A stretch of 5,041 bases of DNA from an uncultured Odoribacter sp. (GCA_905204385.1 CAJKZL010000276.1:1-5041); one strand, 5' to 3'; numbered from the stretch's first letter, positions 1 through 5,041 are shown. Notes: generated by a model from the letters alone, not told the origin. A program made the numbers and translations.

Positions 1-1405
1 AAATACCGATTACATGGTAATTGTCACCATACCGCTGATTTAAATAATAACCTGCCGACTCCTCGGACACAGGAATAATCGTATTGACTTTGTTGAAATG
101 ACACCAATGCCCGATAATCAATGCCTGCTTATCCGCAGGCAACAGAGAATCCACCCAGCCTATGATATTTTCCTTCATGATCCGGTCCCTACCCCCCAGC
201 ATTCCCACTGCCACCCGGCGGTTCTCTTCCTGGACCGACAATTGCTTCAAGGCCTGGTTCAACCAGTAAACATCCATCTCTTCCCACCCCTGAAGCAAAG
301 CTTTATTCCCGGACAACTCCCGTCTGGCCTCACCGATGTTTCCCTCCCGGATCAGCTTCATCCAGTTTTTATACCACCCATCGTCCCCTTTTCCGGACGC
401 ACATGCTAAAAACCGGCGCAGATAGCCAGTCTCCCACGTCATCCGGTCGATTCCTATGACATAAACCTTTTCTGCATGCAAGCGGTTATATGCCCTCACC
501 TTATTTAGAAAAGCAAGAAAAGGGTCCGGCCTGAACAATGTTTTTTCCATATAACCCTTTATTTCCTCTTCGCTGATTCCGGTATTTCCCTGGATATACA
601 GATTATACATCAGCCCTAAATCATAGGGCAATTCCAGAAGCACCAGCCGGCAACCGCCCCCGTCGATCAACAAATCCGCCAGCGCTGTTTCCGCTTCGCC
701 TATCGATGCATATCCATGCACCGTTTCCGCCAAGGCCACTATTCTTTTGTTTTTCACTTCCGCTACGACACTACCGGGCCACGGTCCTGAATACTCCAAA
801 TCCTGGTCCTGCAAAGCGGTGGTTGCCCCGCTCCAGTCTATCTCCTTGTCATCCCCCAGTATCCGCATACACCCGAGGTTAAAAACAGACGCTTTTTGCC
901 AGTCATCGTCCCCTTCTGCACAGATTTCCACCCCACAAAACCGAACCTCCCGGGCAGGCAGCTTTAGCATACATTTATTCCATTCTCCGCTGCCCACGAT
1001 TTCCACCGAATCTTTGCGCAGCAAATTCTCCTTTGCATCCCGGCTGGTCACCTTCAGCCAGCCCCGGCGAATGTCCCGACCTCTGGCCGTCAACTCAAAA
1101 GTAAGCTGCCGATAGTCGCCGGAAAGATACATTTGCTGGCTCAGACCGGCCAAAAAGTGAAAATAGAAGCGGCTGCCCGGCTCGATTTCCCTGGAACGAA
1201 AACTCAACGGGAATGCCCCATTCACGGGGTTCAGGGAATCGGCAAAACAGACACACCCGCCCTCCCCGGATACAAACTGCACCACACTCCAGGGAAAGTC
1301 CATACTTGTCCAGCGCCGGAATATCAAATCGTAAAGGTCATCCTTCACCTGCGCCTGCACTCCCCAGAAGGTCAGACAGAGCAACAAACAATAGAAATTT
1401 TTCAT
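1..1405 (-). CDS. Secreted erythromycin-esterase-family protein (3' end outside window)
   Basis: Open for 468 codons to the window edge, so the C-terminus is missing. The ATG at 1405 is the first start after an in-frame TGA at 1418-1420. Residues 1-18 form a signal peptide (short basic start, LLLCL core, likely cleavage VQA-Q), so export is expected. Residues 19-215 are an N-terminal region I do not recognise, probably beta-rich. From about 220 the erythromycin esterase (Ere, PF05139) pattern is visible: LAETVHG (225-231, with E227 and H230), LLELPYD (E258), VIGIDRM (D320), GGRDRIMKEN (404-413) and GHWCHF (432-437, H433 and H436). In known Ere enzymes the matching histidines and glutamate form the active site that hydrolyses the macrolide lactone ring. 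Here the last motif has W-C where many members have N-G. Family membership is well supported; substrate is not. Many family members are not resistance enzymes, so a resistance call is not justified. Confidence 0.82.
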   Translation of the reverse strand, partial: MKNFYCLLLCLTFWGVQAQVKDDLYDLIFRRWTSMDFPWSVVQFVSGEGGCVCFADSLNPVNGAFPLSFRSREIEPGSRFYFHFLAGLSQQMYLSGDYRQLTFELTARGRDIRRGWLKVTSRDAKENLLRKDSVEIVGSGEWNKCMLKLPAREVRFCGVEICAEGDDDWQKASVFNLGCMRILGDDKEIDWSGATTALQDQDLEYSGPWPGSVVAEVKNKRIVALAETVHGYASIGEAETALADLLIDGGGCRLVLLELPYDLGLMYNLYIQGNTGISEEEIKGYMEKTLFRPDPFLAFLNKVRAYNRLHAEKVYVIGIDRMTWETGYLRRFLACASGKGDDGWYKNWMKLIREGNIGEARRELSGNKALLQGWEEMDVYWLNQALKQLSVQEENRRVAVGMLGGRDRIMKENIIGWVDSLLPADKQALIIGHWCHFNKVNTIIPVSEESAGYYLNQRYGDNYHVIGI

Positions 1406-1442
1406 CCATAAACATTTTCAGTTGGCAATCCGGAACACCTTC

Positions 1443-1465
1443 AGAGGTTACCCCCGACAACCTCT
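1443..1465. repeat. Inverted repeat, 7-bp arms (dyad A)
   Basis: AGAGGTT (1443-1449) and AACCTCT (1459-1465) are perfect inverted arms around a 9-nt spacer. The dyad lies 38 bp upstream of the esterase-like start, so it is either 5' leader RNA or an operator. No T run follows on the minus strand, which argues against a simple terminator. It resembles dyad B at 1476-1496. Confidence 0.6.
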
Positions 1466-1475
1466 TTCTTTCCAT

Positions 1476-1496
1476 AAAAGTTACCCATGAACTTTT
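1476..1496. repeat. Inverted repeat, 7-bp arms (dyad B)
   Basis: AAAAGTT (1476-1482) and AACTTTT (1490-1496) are perfect inverted arms around a 7-nt spacer. Its centre is 32 bp from that of dyad A, about three helical turns. Both share GGGTAAC on the minus strand. The arms differ from dyad A at two positions, and both changes are compensated in the partner arm, so symmetry is kept. This fits a pair of protein-binding sites or tandem RNA hairpins. Confidence 0.6.
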
Positions 1497-1540
1497 CCCT
1501 CCCGGCGCAAAAATCAGTACACCGACATAATTTTGACCTA

Positions 1541-1554
1541 CCGGACATCTCCGG
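1541..1554. repeat. Short GC-rich hairpin after the membrane-protein gene
   Basis: CCGGA (1541-1545) and TCCGG (1550-1554) pair around a 4-nt loop. On the minus strand the hairpin begins 7 nt after the TAA of the 136-residue gene. No U run follows, so it is at best a weak terminator or an mRNA 3'-end stabiliser between that gene and the esterase-like gene. Confidence 0.4.
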
Positions 1555-1561
1555 AACGGCT

Positions 1562-1972
1562 TTATTTATCGACCCTCTTTGGGAGAGGATTAAAATTCAC
1601 GGTCTTCAAACTATCCTGATACAACATATTTCCTAAACTATCATATACGGTAAAAACCCAGCTATCGCGCACTTTTACGATTTTATGTCCTGCTTTGAGT
1701 CTGCTCATGCCGGGCCTTTGAACAAAATACCAATTCGTTCCGACCTTTATATTCCAATTTTTCGGTTGCCGTTCTATCTGTTTCACCTCCCCGATGATCG
1801 CGGACTTATAATAATCCCGGTTGGGAAAGGGAAAGAATATTCCTACAGCAAAAAGAACCATAAAGATCACTCCCGCTTTCATATAGGCATAGGCCCAATT
1901 TATAGGTATAATCTTTAGAATGCGATTATACCAATAATTATAATTTGCCCGAAAGAAATCCGTTATTCCCAT
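1562..1972 (-). CDS. Hypothetical single-pass membrane protein, 136 aa
   Basis: I do not recognise a family. The ATG at 1972 is the first start after an in-frame TGA at 1976-1978. The N-terminal 32 residues are aromatic and basic (NYNYWYNR; R8, R17, K20, K32). One hydrophobic segment follows at about 33-49 (AGVIFMVLFAVGIFFPF). By the positive-inside rule the N-terminus is cytoplasmic and residues 51-136 are outside. That part alternates polar and hydrophobic residues (KVGTNWYFVQR, DSWVFTVYDSLGN), suggesting a small beta domain. No cysteines, lipobox or metal motif are present. The start overlaps the end of a short upstream reading frame (TAA at 1963-1965), which would allow translational coupling if that frame is translated. 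Same orientation as the esterase-like gene 156 bp downstream, so co-transcription is possible. Length and codon pattern suggest a real gene; function is unknown. Confidence 0.72.
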   Translation of the reverse strand: MGITDFFRANYNYWYNRILKIIPINWAYAYMKAGVIFMVLFAVGIFFPFPNRDYYKSAIIGEVKQIERQPKNWNIKVGTNWYFVQRPGMSRLKAGHKIVKVRDSWVFTVYDSLGNMLYQDSLKTVNFNPLPKRVDK

Positions 1973-1994
1973 GGCTCACTCTGTAAATCCATTT

Positions 1995-2124
1995 TCAAAT
2001 TCCCACTTTCCATTTGCCAGACCTCATTCCCCACCGCTTCGGCATTTCCCCGAAAACCGCTCCTCTGTTCGCCTATACCGCCCCCACAACTACCACCAGG
2101 ATCGATACAGACATCCAGCCTCCT
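1995..2124 (-). pseudogene. Short hydrophobic ORF with strong RBS, cut by an in-frame TAG
   Basis: On the minus strand AGGAGG (2124-2119) sits 4 nt before an ATG at 2114. This is the clearest Shine-Dalgarno in the window. The frame reads MSVSILVVVVGAV and stops at TAG (2075-2073). Past the TAG the same frame continues 25 codons (ANRGAVFGEM..., basic and tryptophan-containing) to TGA at 1997-1995. Alternatively, one extra G in the GGGGG run would join the hydrophobic start to the frame ending MDLQSEPWE at TAA 1963-1965, overlapping the next gene's ATG. Either version would be a small protein with a membrane or signal segment. It may be a small gene with a recent nonsense or frameshift mutation, a 13-residue peptide, or chance. 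Low confidence that it is translated beyond the TAG. Confidence 0.3.
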
Positions 2125-2281
2125 CTATCCTTTCCTCCCACCGGGAAAGACCTCCGCACCTGGAATAAACAGCAACGGGATATGGCTGCTCAGGATGTTA
2201 AATATACAGATTTTTTTTAAGCTGGAATTAGAAATCATCGAAAATATTCCGATCCGCATCCCGGCTATAAAAAACGAGCGC

Positions 2282-2317
2282 AAGTAACGATGAGGACCTT
2301 CGGTCCAAAGTAACGAT
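2282..2317. repeat. 10-bp direct repeats flanking a GC hairpin
   Basis: AAGTAACGAT occurs at 2282-2291 and 2308-2317, start to start 26 bp. Between them GGACC (2294-2298) and GGTCC (2302-2306) form a 5-bp hairpin with a TTC loop. The unit is exact over 10 bases in otherwise AT-rich spacer. It could be a paired protein-binding site, a recombination core, or a remnant of a short repeat family. No recombinase gene is nearby in the window. Confidence 0.55.
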
Positions 2318-2349
2318 AAATGAAAATTTAAATTAAAGAAAAACAATGA

Positions 2350-2418
2350 ATGACAGACGATAATTCACCCGGCGGACGCTTTTCTAAAAGCCGTATGAAC
2401 GGCAAGGCTAAAGCATAA
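2350..2418 (+). CDS. Possible 22-residue basic peptide or leader ORF
   Basis: An ATG at 2350 opens 22 codons reading MTDDNSPGGRFSKSRMNGKA and ending K-A before TAA (2416-2418). A second ATG at 2346 in another frame stops after five codons. The peptide is hydrophilic and basic (three K, two R) with no membrane segment. Purines precede the start (TTAAAGAAAAAC) but there is no real Shine-Dalgarno. It overlaps the inverted repeats at 2379-2435 and lies about 160 bp upstream of the DUF6266-like start on the same strand, the arrangement expected of a leader peptide. An ORF this short can arise by chance. Confidence 0.2.
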   Translation: MTDDNSPGGRFSKSRMNGKAKA

Positions 2419-2435
2419 ACATTCTCTTAGAAAAG
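2379..2435. repeat. Nested inverted repeats, possible structured leader RNA
   Basis: Outer arms CTTTTCTAA (2379-2387) and TTAGAAAAG (2427-2435) are perfect over 9 bp. They enclose a hairpin GCCGT (2390-2394), ATGA loop, ACGGC (2399-2403), plus a minimal GCT/AGC pair (2407-2409, 2412-2414). Together this could fold as a closed multibranch element of 57 nt. I do not recognise it as a known riboswitch class. The outer stem is AU-rich, so stability is modest. Confidence 0.4.
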
Positions 2436-2441
2436 TCTGAT

Positions 2442-2462
2442 TAAAGATAAGGTAAAGATAAG
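2442..2462. repeat. Tandem 10-bp A-rich direct repeats with 11-bp period
   Basis: TAAAGATAAG occurs at 2442-2451 and again at 2453-2462. A degenerate continuation (TAAAATTAAA, TAGATAAATT) runs to about 2488. The A-tracts recur roughly once per helical turn, a pattern typical of curved or UP-element-like DNA upstream of promoters. It probably belongs to the upstream region of the DUF6266-like gene. Confidence 0.45.
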
Positions 2463-2498
2463 ATAAAATTAAAAATAGATAAATTTAACATCAGGATG

Positions 2499-2520
2499 AA
2501 TAGGATTAAACCTATTTTTT
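2499..2520 (+). terminator. Hairpin followed by T run, before the DUF6266-like gene
   Basis: AATAGG (2499-2504) pairs with CCTATT (2511-2516) around a 6-nt AT loop, and the T run continues to 2520. On the plus strand this has the shape of a weak intrinsic terminator. The T run also lies inside a second dyad, GGATTAAA (2503-2510) with TTTAATCC (2527-2534); the two structures share bases and are mutually exclusive. It ends 60 nt before the ATG at 2580, so it could end upstream transcription or act as an attenuator. The stem has only two GC pairs. Confidence 0.3.
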
Positions 2521-2579
2521 CATATATTTAATCCATGCTTTGGAGCAGCTTTTGTAGAAACATTCAATATCCATGTTTT

Positions 2580-3221
2580 ATGGCCATCGGAAAATCAACC
2601 TTATTCGGAACGCTCAGCGGAAGTCTGGGAAACATCATCGTCTATACGGTAGGCGGACAAATGAGGGTCAGGACAAAACCCGGGCACTACCGCGATCAGA
2701 AAAGTCCGGCACAACTGGCACAGCGCCGTAAGATCTGCCAAATAGCGGAACTCTACGCCCAACTCTCTCCCCAGTTGCTTGCCTATTGGAAACAACTCAC
2801 GACAGGCACGACACTCAGCAGCTACAACCTCTTCATGCGCGCCAACATCAAAAACCTCGACGAGCAGGGGGAAATATCCGATATCCGTCGGTTCAGGATT
2901 TGCGACGGCGTCCTGCCGCTACCTCCTTCGGTCCGCAGCGAAATGACCCCGGCCGGCACCATCCGCATCGCATGGGACACTTCGACGGCGGAAAAACAGG
3001 CCGCCCCCTCGGACAAGCTCCATATTGCGGCTTATTTGAAACTAAAGGACAAAAATGACAGGCTGATGATTCTCGCAGAAACGCAAATCATGCGCAAAAT
3101 GGGAGAGTATGAATATGTACTACCGGAAAGCATCGGTCCGGAGGCTCACTTTTTTCTTTTCTTTAAAAGCAGCCTCACCAACGACATCACTCCTGCCGCC
3201 TATCTGGGAAGCATAAAGTAA
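2580..3221 (+). CDS. DUF6266-like protein, 213 aa
   Basis: I chose the ATG at 2580 (MAIGKSTLFG) over the in-frame ATG at 2535, because the extra 15 residues (MLWSSFCRN...) look unlike coding sequence and the family starts with a short basic stretch and a glycine-rich motif. Residues 8-24 read LFGTLSGSLGNIIVYTV, matching the G-x-x-G-x-x-S-G-x-x-G pattern I recall for DUF6266, and 42-51 (SPAQLAQRRK) match the conserved A-Q-x-x-Q-R block. Residues 82-94 (YNLFMRANIKNLD) fit the helical segment that follows. Residues 127-133 (TIRIAWD) and the end FFLFFKSS...AAYLGSI fit the family's C-terminal beta half. No signal peptide or membrane segment is seen. The family is common in Bacteroidota and has no established function to my knowledge. 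It stands alone on the plus strand and converges with the TPR gene. Family call moderately sure, function unknown. Confidence 0.75.
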   Translation: MAIGKSTLFGTLSGSLGNIIVYTVGGQMRVRTKPGHYRDQKSPAQLAQRRKICQIAELYAQLSPQLLAYWKQLTTGTTLSSYNLFMRANIKNLDEQGEISDIRRFRICDGVLPLPPSVRSEMTPAGTIRIAWDTSTAEKQAAPSDKLHIAAYLKLKDKNDRLMILAETQIMRKMGEYEYVLPESIGPEAHFFLFFKSSLTNDITPAAYLGSIK

Positions 3222-3243
3222 GCGGCGGAAATATTTCCCGCTT
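3220..3243. terminator. Hairpin between convergent genes
   Basis: AAGCGG (3220-3225) and GGAA (3227-3230, with a 2-nt bulge) pair with TTTCCCGCTT (3234-3243) around a small AT loop. The hairpin overlaps the DUF6266-like stop codon and begins 8 nt past the TPR stop on the minus strand, so it could serve both genes. Neither side has a good T run (TTCTCC on plus, ACTTTA on minus), so it may act with Rho or as an mRNA end stabiliser. Confidence 0.45.
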
Positions 3244-3251
3244 CTCCCCGC

Positions 3252-3521
3252 TCAGGGATTCAGCAGGTCCTTACAAAAATAGCCCAGAATATTATCGATC
3301 ATCGCCGCATAGTTTTGCGCCTTCCGGTTTTCCGGATTCAGGCGCATTACGGCATTAAAACGGTTCAAGGCCTCGGTCATCCGCCCTCCGGCATACAACA
3401 ATTCCCCCAAGAGCAACAACAGGGCTTCATCCTCCCCGTTCTGCCGCAAATATTCCTCCGCTTTCCGGATGGCCTCTTCCCGCTTTCCGGCATCGGCCAA
3501 TGCTTTTATTTCTTTTTCCAT
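3252..3521 (-). CDS. Small tetratricopeptide-repeat protein, 89 aa
   Basis: The ATG at 3521 gives MEKEIKALADAGKREEAIRK. I prefer it to the in-frame GTG at 3569, whose extra 16 residues look non-coding; GGA sits 6 nt before the chosen ATG. Residues 3-29 form a helix pair of TPR type (ALADAGKREEAIRKAEEYL). Residues 31-65 form a canonical TPR with G39, Y43, A51, F55, A57 and the closing L-N-P (61-63). A capping helix follows, ending MIDNILGYFCKDLLNP. The overall pattern, including the C-terminal I-L-x-F/Y-x-x-K-D tail, resembles short TPR proteins I recall from Bacteroides. No signal peptide or membrane segment, so it is probably cytoplasmic. TPRs bind partner proteins; the partner is unknown. 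It follows the M23 peptidase gene on the same strand by about 120 bp, with its own promoter candidate between. Confidence 0.85.
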   Translation of the reverse strand: MEKEIKALADAGKREEAIRKAEEYLRQNGEDEALLLLLGELLYAGGRMTEALNRFNAVMRLNPENRKAQNYAAMIDNILGYFCKDLLNP

Positions 3522-3603
3522 CGTTATTCCTGATCGGTCCACCGACTTTTTTCCTACTTCGGCAAACACATTGTTTGTATAGAAAGTTTCCTGATACTCC
3601 CCA

Positions 3604-3634
3604 CAAAAATAACATATTCTTCACGCATAGCCAA
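3604..3634 (-). promoter_or_regulatory. Bacteroidota-type promoter for the TPR gene
   Basis: On the minus strand TATTTTTG (3611-3604) matches the -7 consensus TAnnTTTG exactly. TTG (3634-3632) lies 20 nt upstream, the expected place for the -33 element. Transcription would begin near 3597, leaving a leader of about 75 nt before the ATG at 3521. The site lies just past the M23 stop codon, so the TPR gene could be transcribed independently of the peptidase. Confidence 0.5.
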
Positions 3635-3644
3635 CGTCTTTTGC

Positions 3645-5041
3645 TTATAGCTGCACTTTAATCACCAATTCCTGCCGGTTGCCGGCATAGTCTTCAGCAA
3701 AAATACGCACCTCGTTGAGCTGACCGCGCCGGAAAACGGGTTCATTCAGGCTGCATTGGAGCAAATTCACCCGGGGATCGTAAGCAAACAGGCACCATTG
3801 CCCGTTGACTTCGCCGCGGTAAACCGCTATTCCCGACAAATCGTCTTTGATCCGGAAACGCAAAGTGCGGTCCGGGAATTTTCCCAACCAGGAAATGACA
3901 GGAGCCTGGGAGTCCTCTACCACCGTATAACGGTTCAGATAGCCGACTGCGGCTTCCAGGCCGGCGGAAGTACGCCGGGCCGCCACCGGAAATTTCCGGC
4001 CGGCGGCATTCATCTCGCAAAGTACCGACTGCCGGGAAAAATCTCCCGCCAGAAAAAGACGTCCTTTCTTAAACAAAGGGATCTCCGTCTCCGACAATAC
4101 GTAGATATTTCCGCCCGTCACGGTGTCCTGCTCCATCCTCAGCGATTTCCGGACACTGCTGAAGAGCGAGCAGGAATCCAACTCCAGCCGGCAACCGGGA
4201 AGCTCCAACACATGGGGCCGGTCGTAGCTCAGCAGCTCATCCGGAGCATATTCCGGAACCGATGGTGCCTGCCCTTTCAGCCGCAGACGGACCACGCTCC
4301 GGTTTCCGTTGATATCTTCCAGACGGATCGTCACCTTCACCAGACTATCGGGCATCACCCGCACATATCCTTTATTACGGCTGCGCACTCCCGGAAACCG
4401 ATCCTGATAGTTCCCGAAACACCGGTACACCGTCTCTTTCTTTTTATAACGGTCAAAGTCTTTGATATCATTGATGAAACATTTGTCGTCAAAAGCACAG
4501 GAATCCATTTTCAGCGAATATAAAGTGTCCTCACCGGCCTCTACGGTCAAGCGGTAAACCCCCAATTTATTCCACGATCCATTCATATAATCCGTCACGT
4601 ATACCCCTATTCCGGTCAGACCCCCGGGCACGCTCAACTGTCCTGCCGACCAGATGCTTTCGCCCTGGTTCTGCAGCGGACACCGGCGATAAAAGCGCTC
4701 GACGCCATGTTCATCGATAGCATAAAGATAAACGGCACGCACCACCGGAGGACGGGTATCGCGGACAGTATAATAAAGCAAGGGGTTGACGGGATGTTCC
4801 GTCCGGGTAGTCCGGATCTCGAAGTGTAAATGAGGCCCACCGGACGATCCGCTATTTCCGCTATAAGCGATGGTATCCCCCTGACGGAAATAAATTCCCC
4901 GGGAACTGAAATCCTCGTCGATCTTAAAACTCTCCTGCCGGTATTGCAGTTCGCGCACCTGCTCTTCCACCCGGGGAACGAATTGTTTCAAATGCCCGTA
5001 CACCGAGGTAGTGCCGTCGGCATGTCCGATGTATAAAGCAC
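3645..5041 (-). CDS. M23 family metallopeptidase with long C-terminal beta region (5' end outside window)
   Basis: The frame is open to the window edge, giving 464 residues numbered here from the first full codon at 5039. An internal GTG at 5003 is not the start, because the family motif lies before it. Residues 2-17 (LYIGHADGTTSVYGHL) and 58-75 (AYSGNSGSSGGPHLHFEI) are the second half of a LytM/M23 zinc peptidase fold. H70 and H72 of HLHFEI include a zinc ligand and catalytic histidine; the first H-x-x-x-D ligand pair must lie outside the window. The acidic, charged stretch at about 24-45 may be an insertion. Residues 93-464 are a long beta-rich region; 376-464 contain DDLSGI, YRGEVNGQW, LFAYDP and DYAGN, like Ig-like C-terminal domains of Bacteroidota M23 proteins. 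Such enzymes cut peptidoglycan cross-links in the periplasm; the signal peptide would be upstream. If both zinc sites are intact it is an active endopeptidase, otherwise a regulator. Confidence 0.9.
   Translation of the reverse strand, partial: ALYIGHADGTTSVYGHLKQFVPRVEEQVRELQYRQESFKIDEDFSSRGIYFRQGDTIAYSGNSGSSGGPHLHFEIRTTRTEHPVNPLLYYTVRDTRPPVVRAVYLYAIDEHGVERFYRRCPLQNQGESIWSAGQLSVPGGLTGIGVYVTDYMNGSWNKLGVYRLTVEAGEDTLYSLKMDSCAFDDKCFINDIKDFDRYKKKETVYRCFGNYQDRFPGVRSRNKGYVRVMPDSLVKVTIRLEDINGNRSVVRLRLKGQAPSVPEYAPDELLSYDRPHVLELPGCRLELDSCSLFSSVRKSLRMEQDTVTGGNIYVLSETEIPLFKKGRLFLAGDFSRQSVLCEMNAAGRKFPVAARRTSAGLEAAVGYLNRYTVVEDSQAPVISWLGKFPDRTLRFRIKDDLSGIAVYRGEVNGQWCLFAYDPRVNLLQCSLNEPVFRRGQLNEVRIFAEDYAGNRQELVIKVQL

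Larger units (their letters stand above)
1973..2579. other. Divergent intergenic region, about 600 bp
   Basis: This gap separates the 1972 minus gene from the 2580 plus gene and should hold promoters for both. Positions 1973-2160 are strongly C-rich on the plus strand (purine-rich on minus), like the coding strand of the minus genes here, but every minus frame is interrupted. That suggests a tiny or decayed gene rather than ordinary spacer. Positions 2200-2579 are AT-rich. I found no exact TAnnTTTG promoter in either direction. The nearest match for the 1972 gene is TATTTTCG on the minus strand at 2246-2239, one mismatch and without a clear -33 element. Individual signals are listed separately. 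Confidence 0.6.

Noticed and set aside
1..1405. Macrolide resistance gene
   Set aside because: Family membership alone does not show macrolide hydrolysis; the active-site loop differs and the protein carries a large extra N-terminal region.
98..1530. Several plus-strand ORFs of 90-120 codons opposite the esterase-like gene and its upstream spacer
   Set aside because: They are mostly antisense to a long frame with a signal peptide and Ere-family motifs. Their products are proline- and histidine-rich low-complexity sequences typical of antisense reading.
2211..2218. Run of eight T as a plus-strand terminator
   Set aside because: No adequate hairpin precedes it; the best upstream pairing is only 4 bp.
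2014..2220. Plus-strand ORF from a TTG, ending RDMAAQDVKYTDFF
   Set aside because: The C-terminal end looks protein-like, but it needs a TTG start without a ribosome site, and the strand is C-rich, opposite to the coding bias elsewhere in the window. Kept only as a weak possibility.
2125..2346. Minus-strand ORF of 73 codons (MFFFNLNF...)
   Set aside because: It crosses the repeat-flanked hairpin and AT-rich spacer, has no ribosome site or recognisable domain, and ends at a TAG with no conserved features.
2379..2435. Invertible promoter flanked by inverted repeats, as used for phase variation in Bacteroides
   Set aside because: The arms are only 9 bp and 39 bp apart, much closer than known invertible segments, and no recombinase is visible.
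3756..4523. Plus-strand ORF of 255 codons
   Set aside because: It lies wholly antisense to the M23 peptidase tail, has no recognisable domain, and its composition (H, R, Q, P) is that of antisense sequence.
1..5041. tRNA, rRNA, CRISPR array or insertion sequence
   Set aside because: I saw no tRNA cloverleaf, rRNA sequence, regularly spaced repeats, transposase frame or terminal inverted repeats with target duplications.

Overview
The window looks like chromosomal DNA from a member of the Bacteroidota, most likely Bacteroidales. The protein types point that way: a secreted erythromycin-esterase-like protein, a DUF6266-like protein, a small TPR protein of a type I recall from Bacteroides, and an M23 peptidase with a long beta-rich tail. 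Start codons mostly lack strong Shine-Dalgarno sites, and one upstream region carries a full match to the Bacteroidota promoter (TTG, 20 nt, TAnnTTTG). Coding strands are purine-rich and spacers are AT-rich. I cannot name the genus.

Layout. (1) 1-1405, minus: N-terminal 468 residues of a secreted erythromycin-esterase-family protein; its 3' end lies beyond position 1. (2) 1406-1561: spacer with three short inverted repeats, two of which are related to each other. (3) 1562-1972, minus: an unrecognised 136-residue protein with one membrane segment. (4) 1973-2579: about 600 bp between divergent genes. It holds no convincing intact gene but is rich in signals: a short hydrophobic ORF with a strong Shine-Dalgarno cut by a TAG, a hairpin between two 10-bp direct repeats, a possible 22-codon ORF overlapping nested inverted repeats, 11-bp-phased A-rich repeats, and a hairpin with a T run just before the next gene. 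(5) 2580-3221, plus: DUF6266-like protein. (6) 3220-3243: hairpin shared by two convergent genes. (7) 3252-3521, minus: 89-residue TPR protein with its own likely promoter at 3604-3634. (8) 3645-5041, minus: C-terminal 464 residues of an M23 peptidase; its 5' end lies beyond the window.

The minus-strand genes fall into two groups. M23 peptidase and TPR protein may be co-transcribed, with an additional promoter for the TPR gene. The small membrane protein and the esterase-like protein share an orientation and a 156-bp gap and may form a unit. The DUF6266-like gene is the only plus-strand gene. I see no rRNA, tRNA, CRISPR array, transposase or integrase. No complete new system is demonstrable. 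The least explained parts are the 1973-2579 spacer and the paired dyads at 1443-1496.
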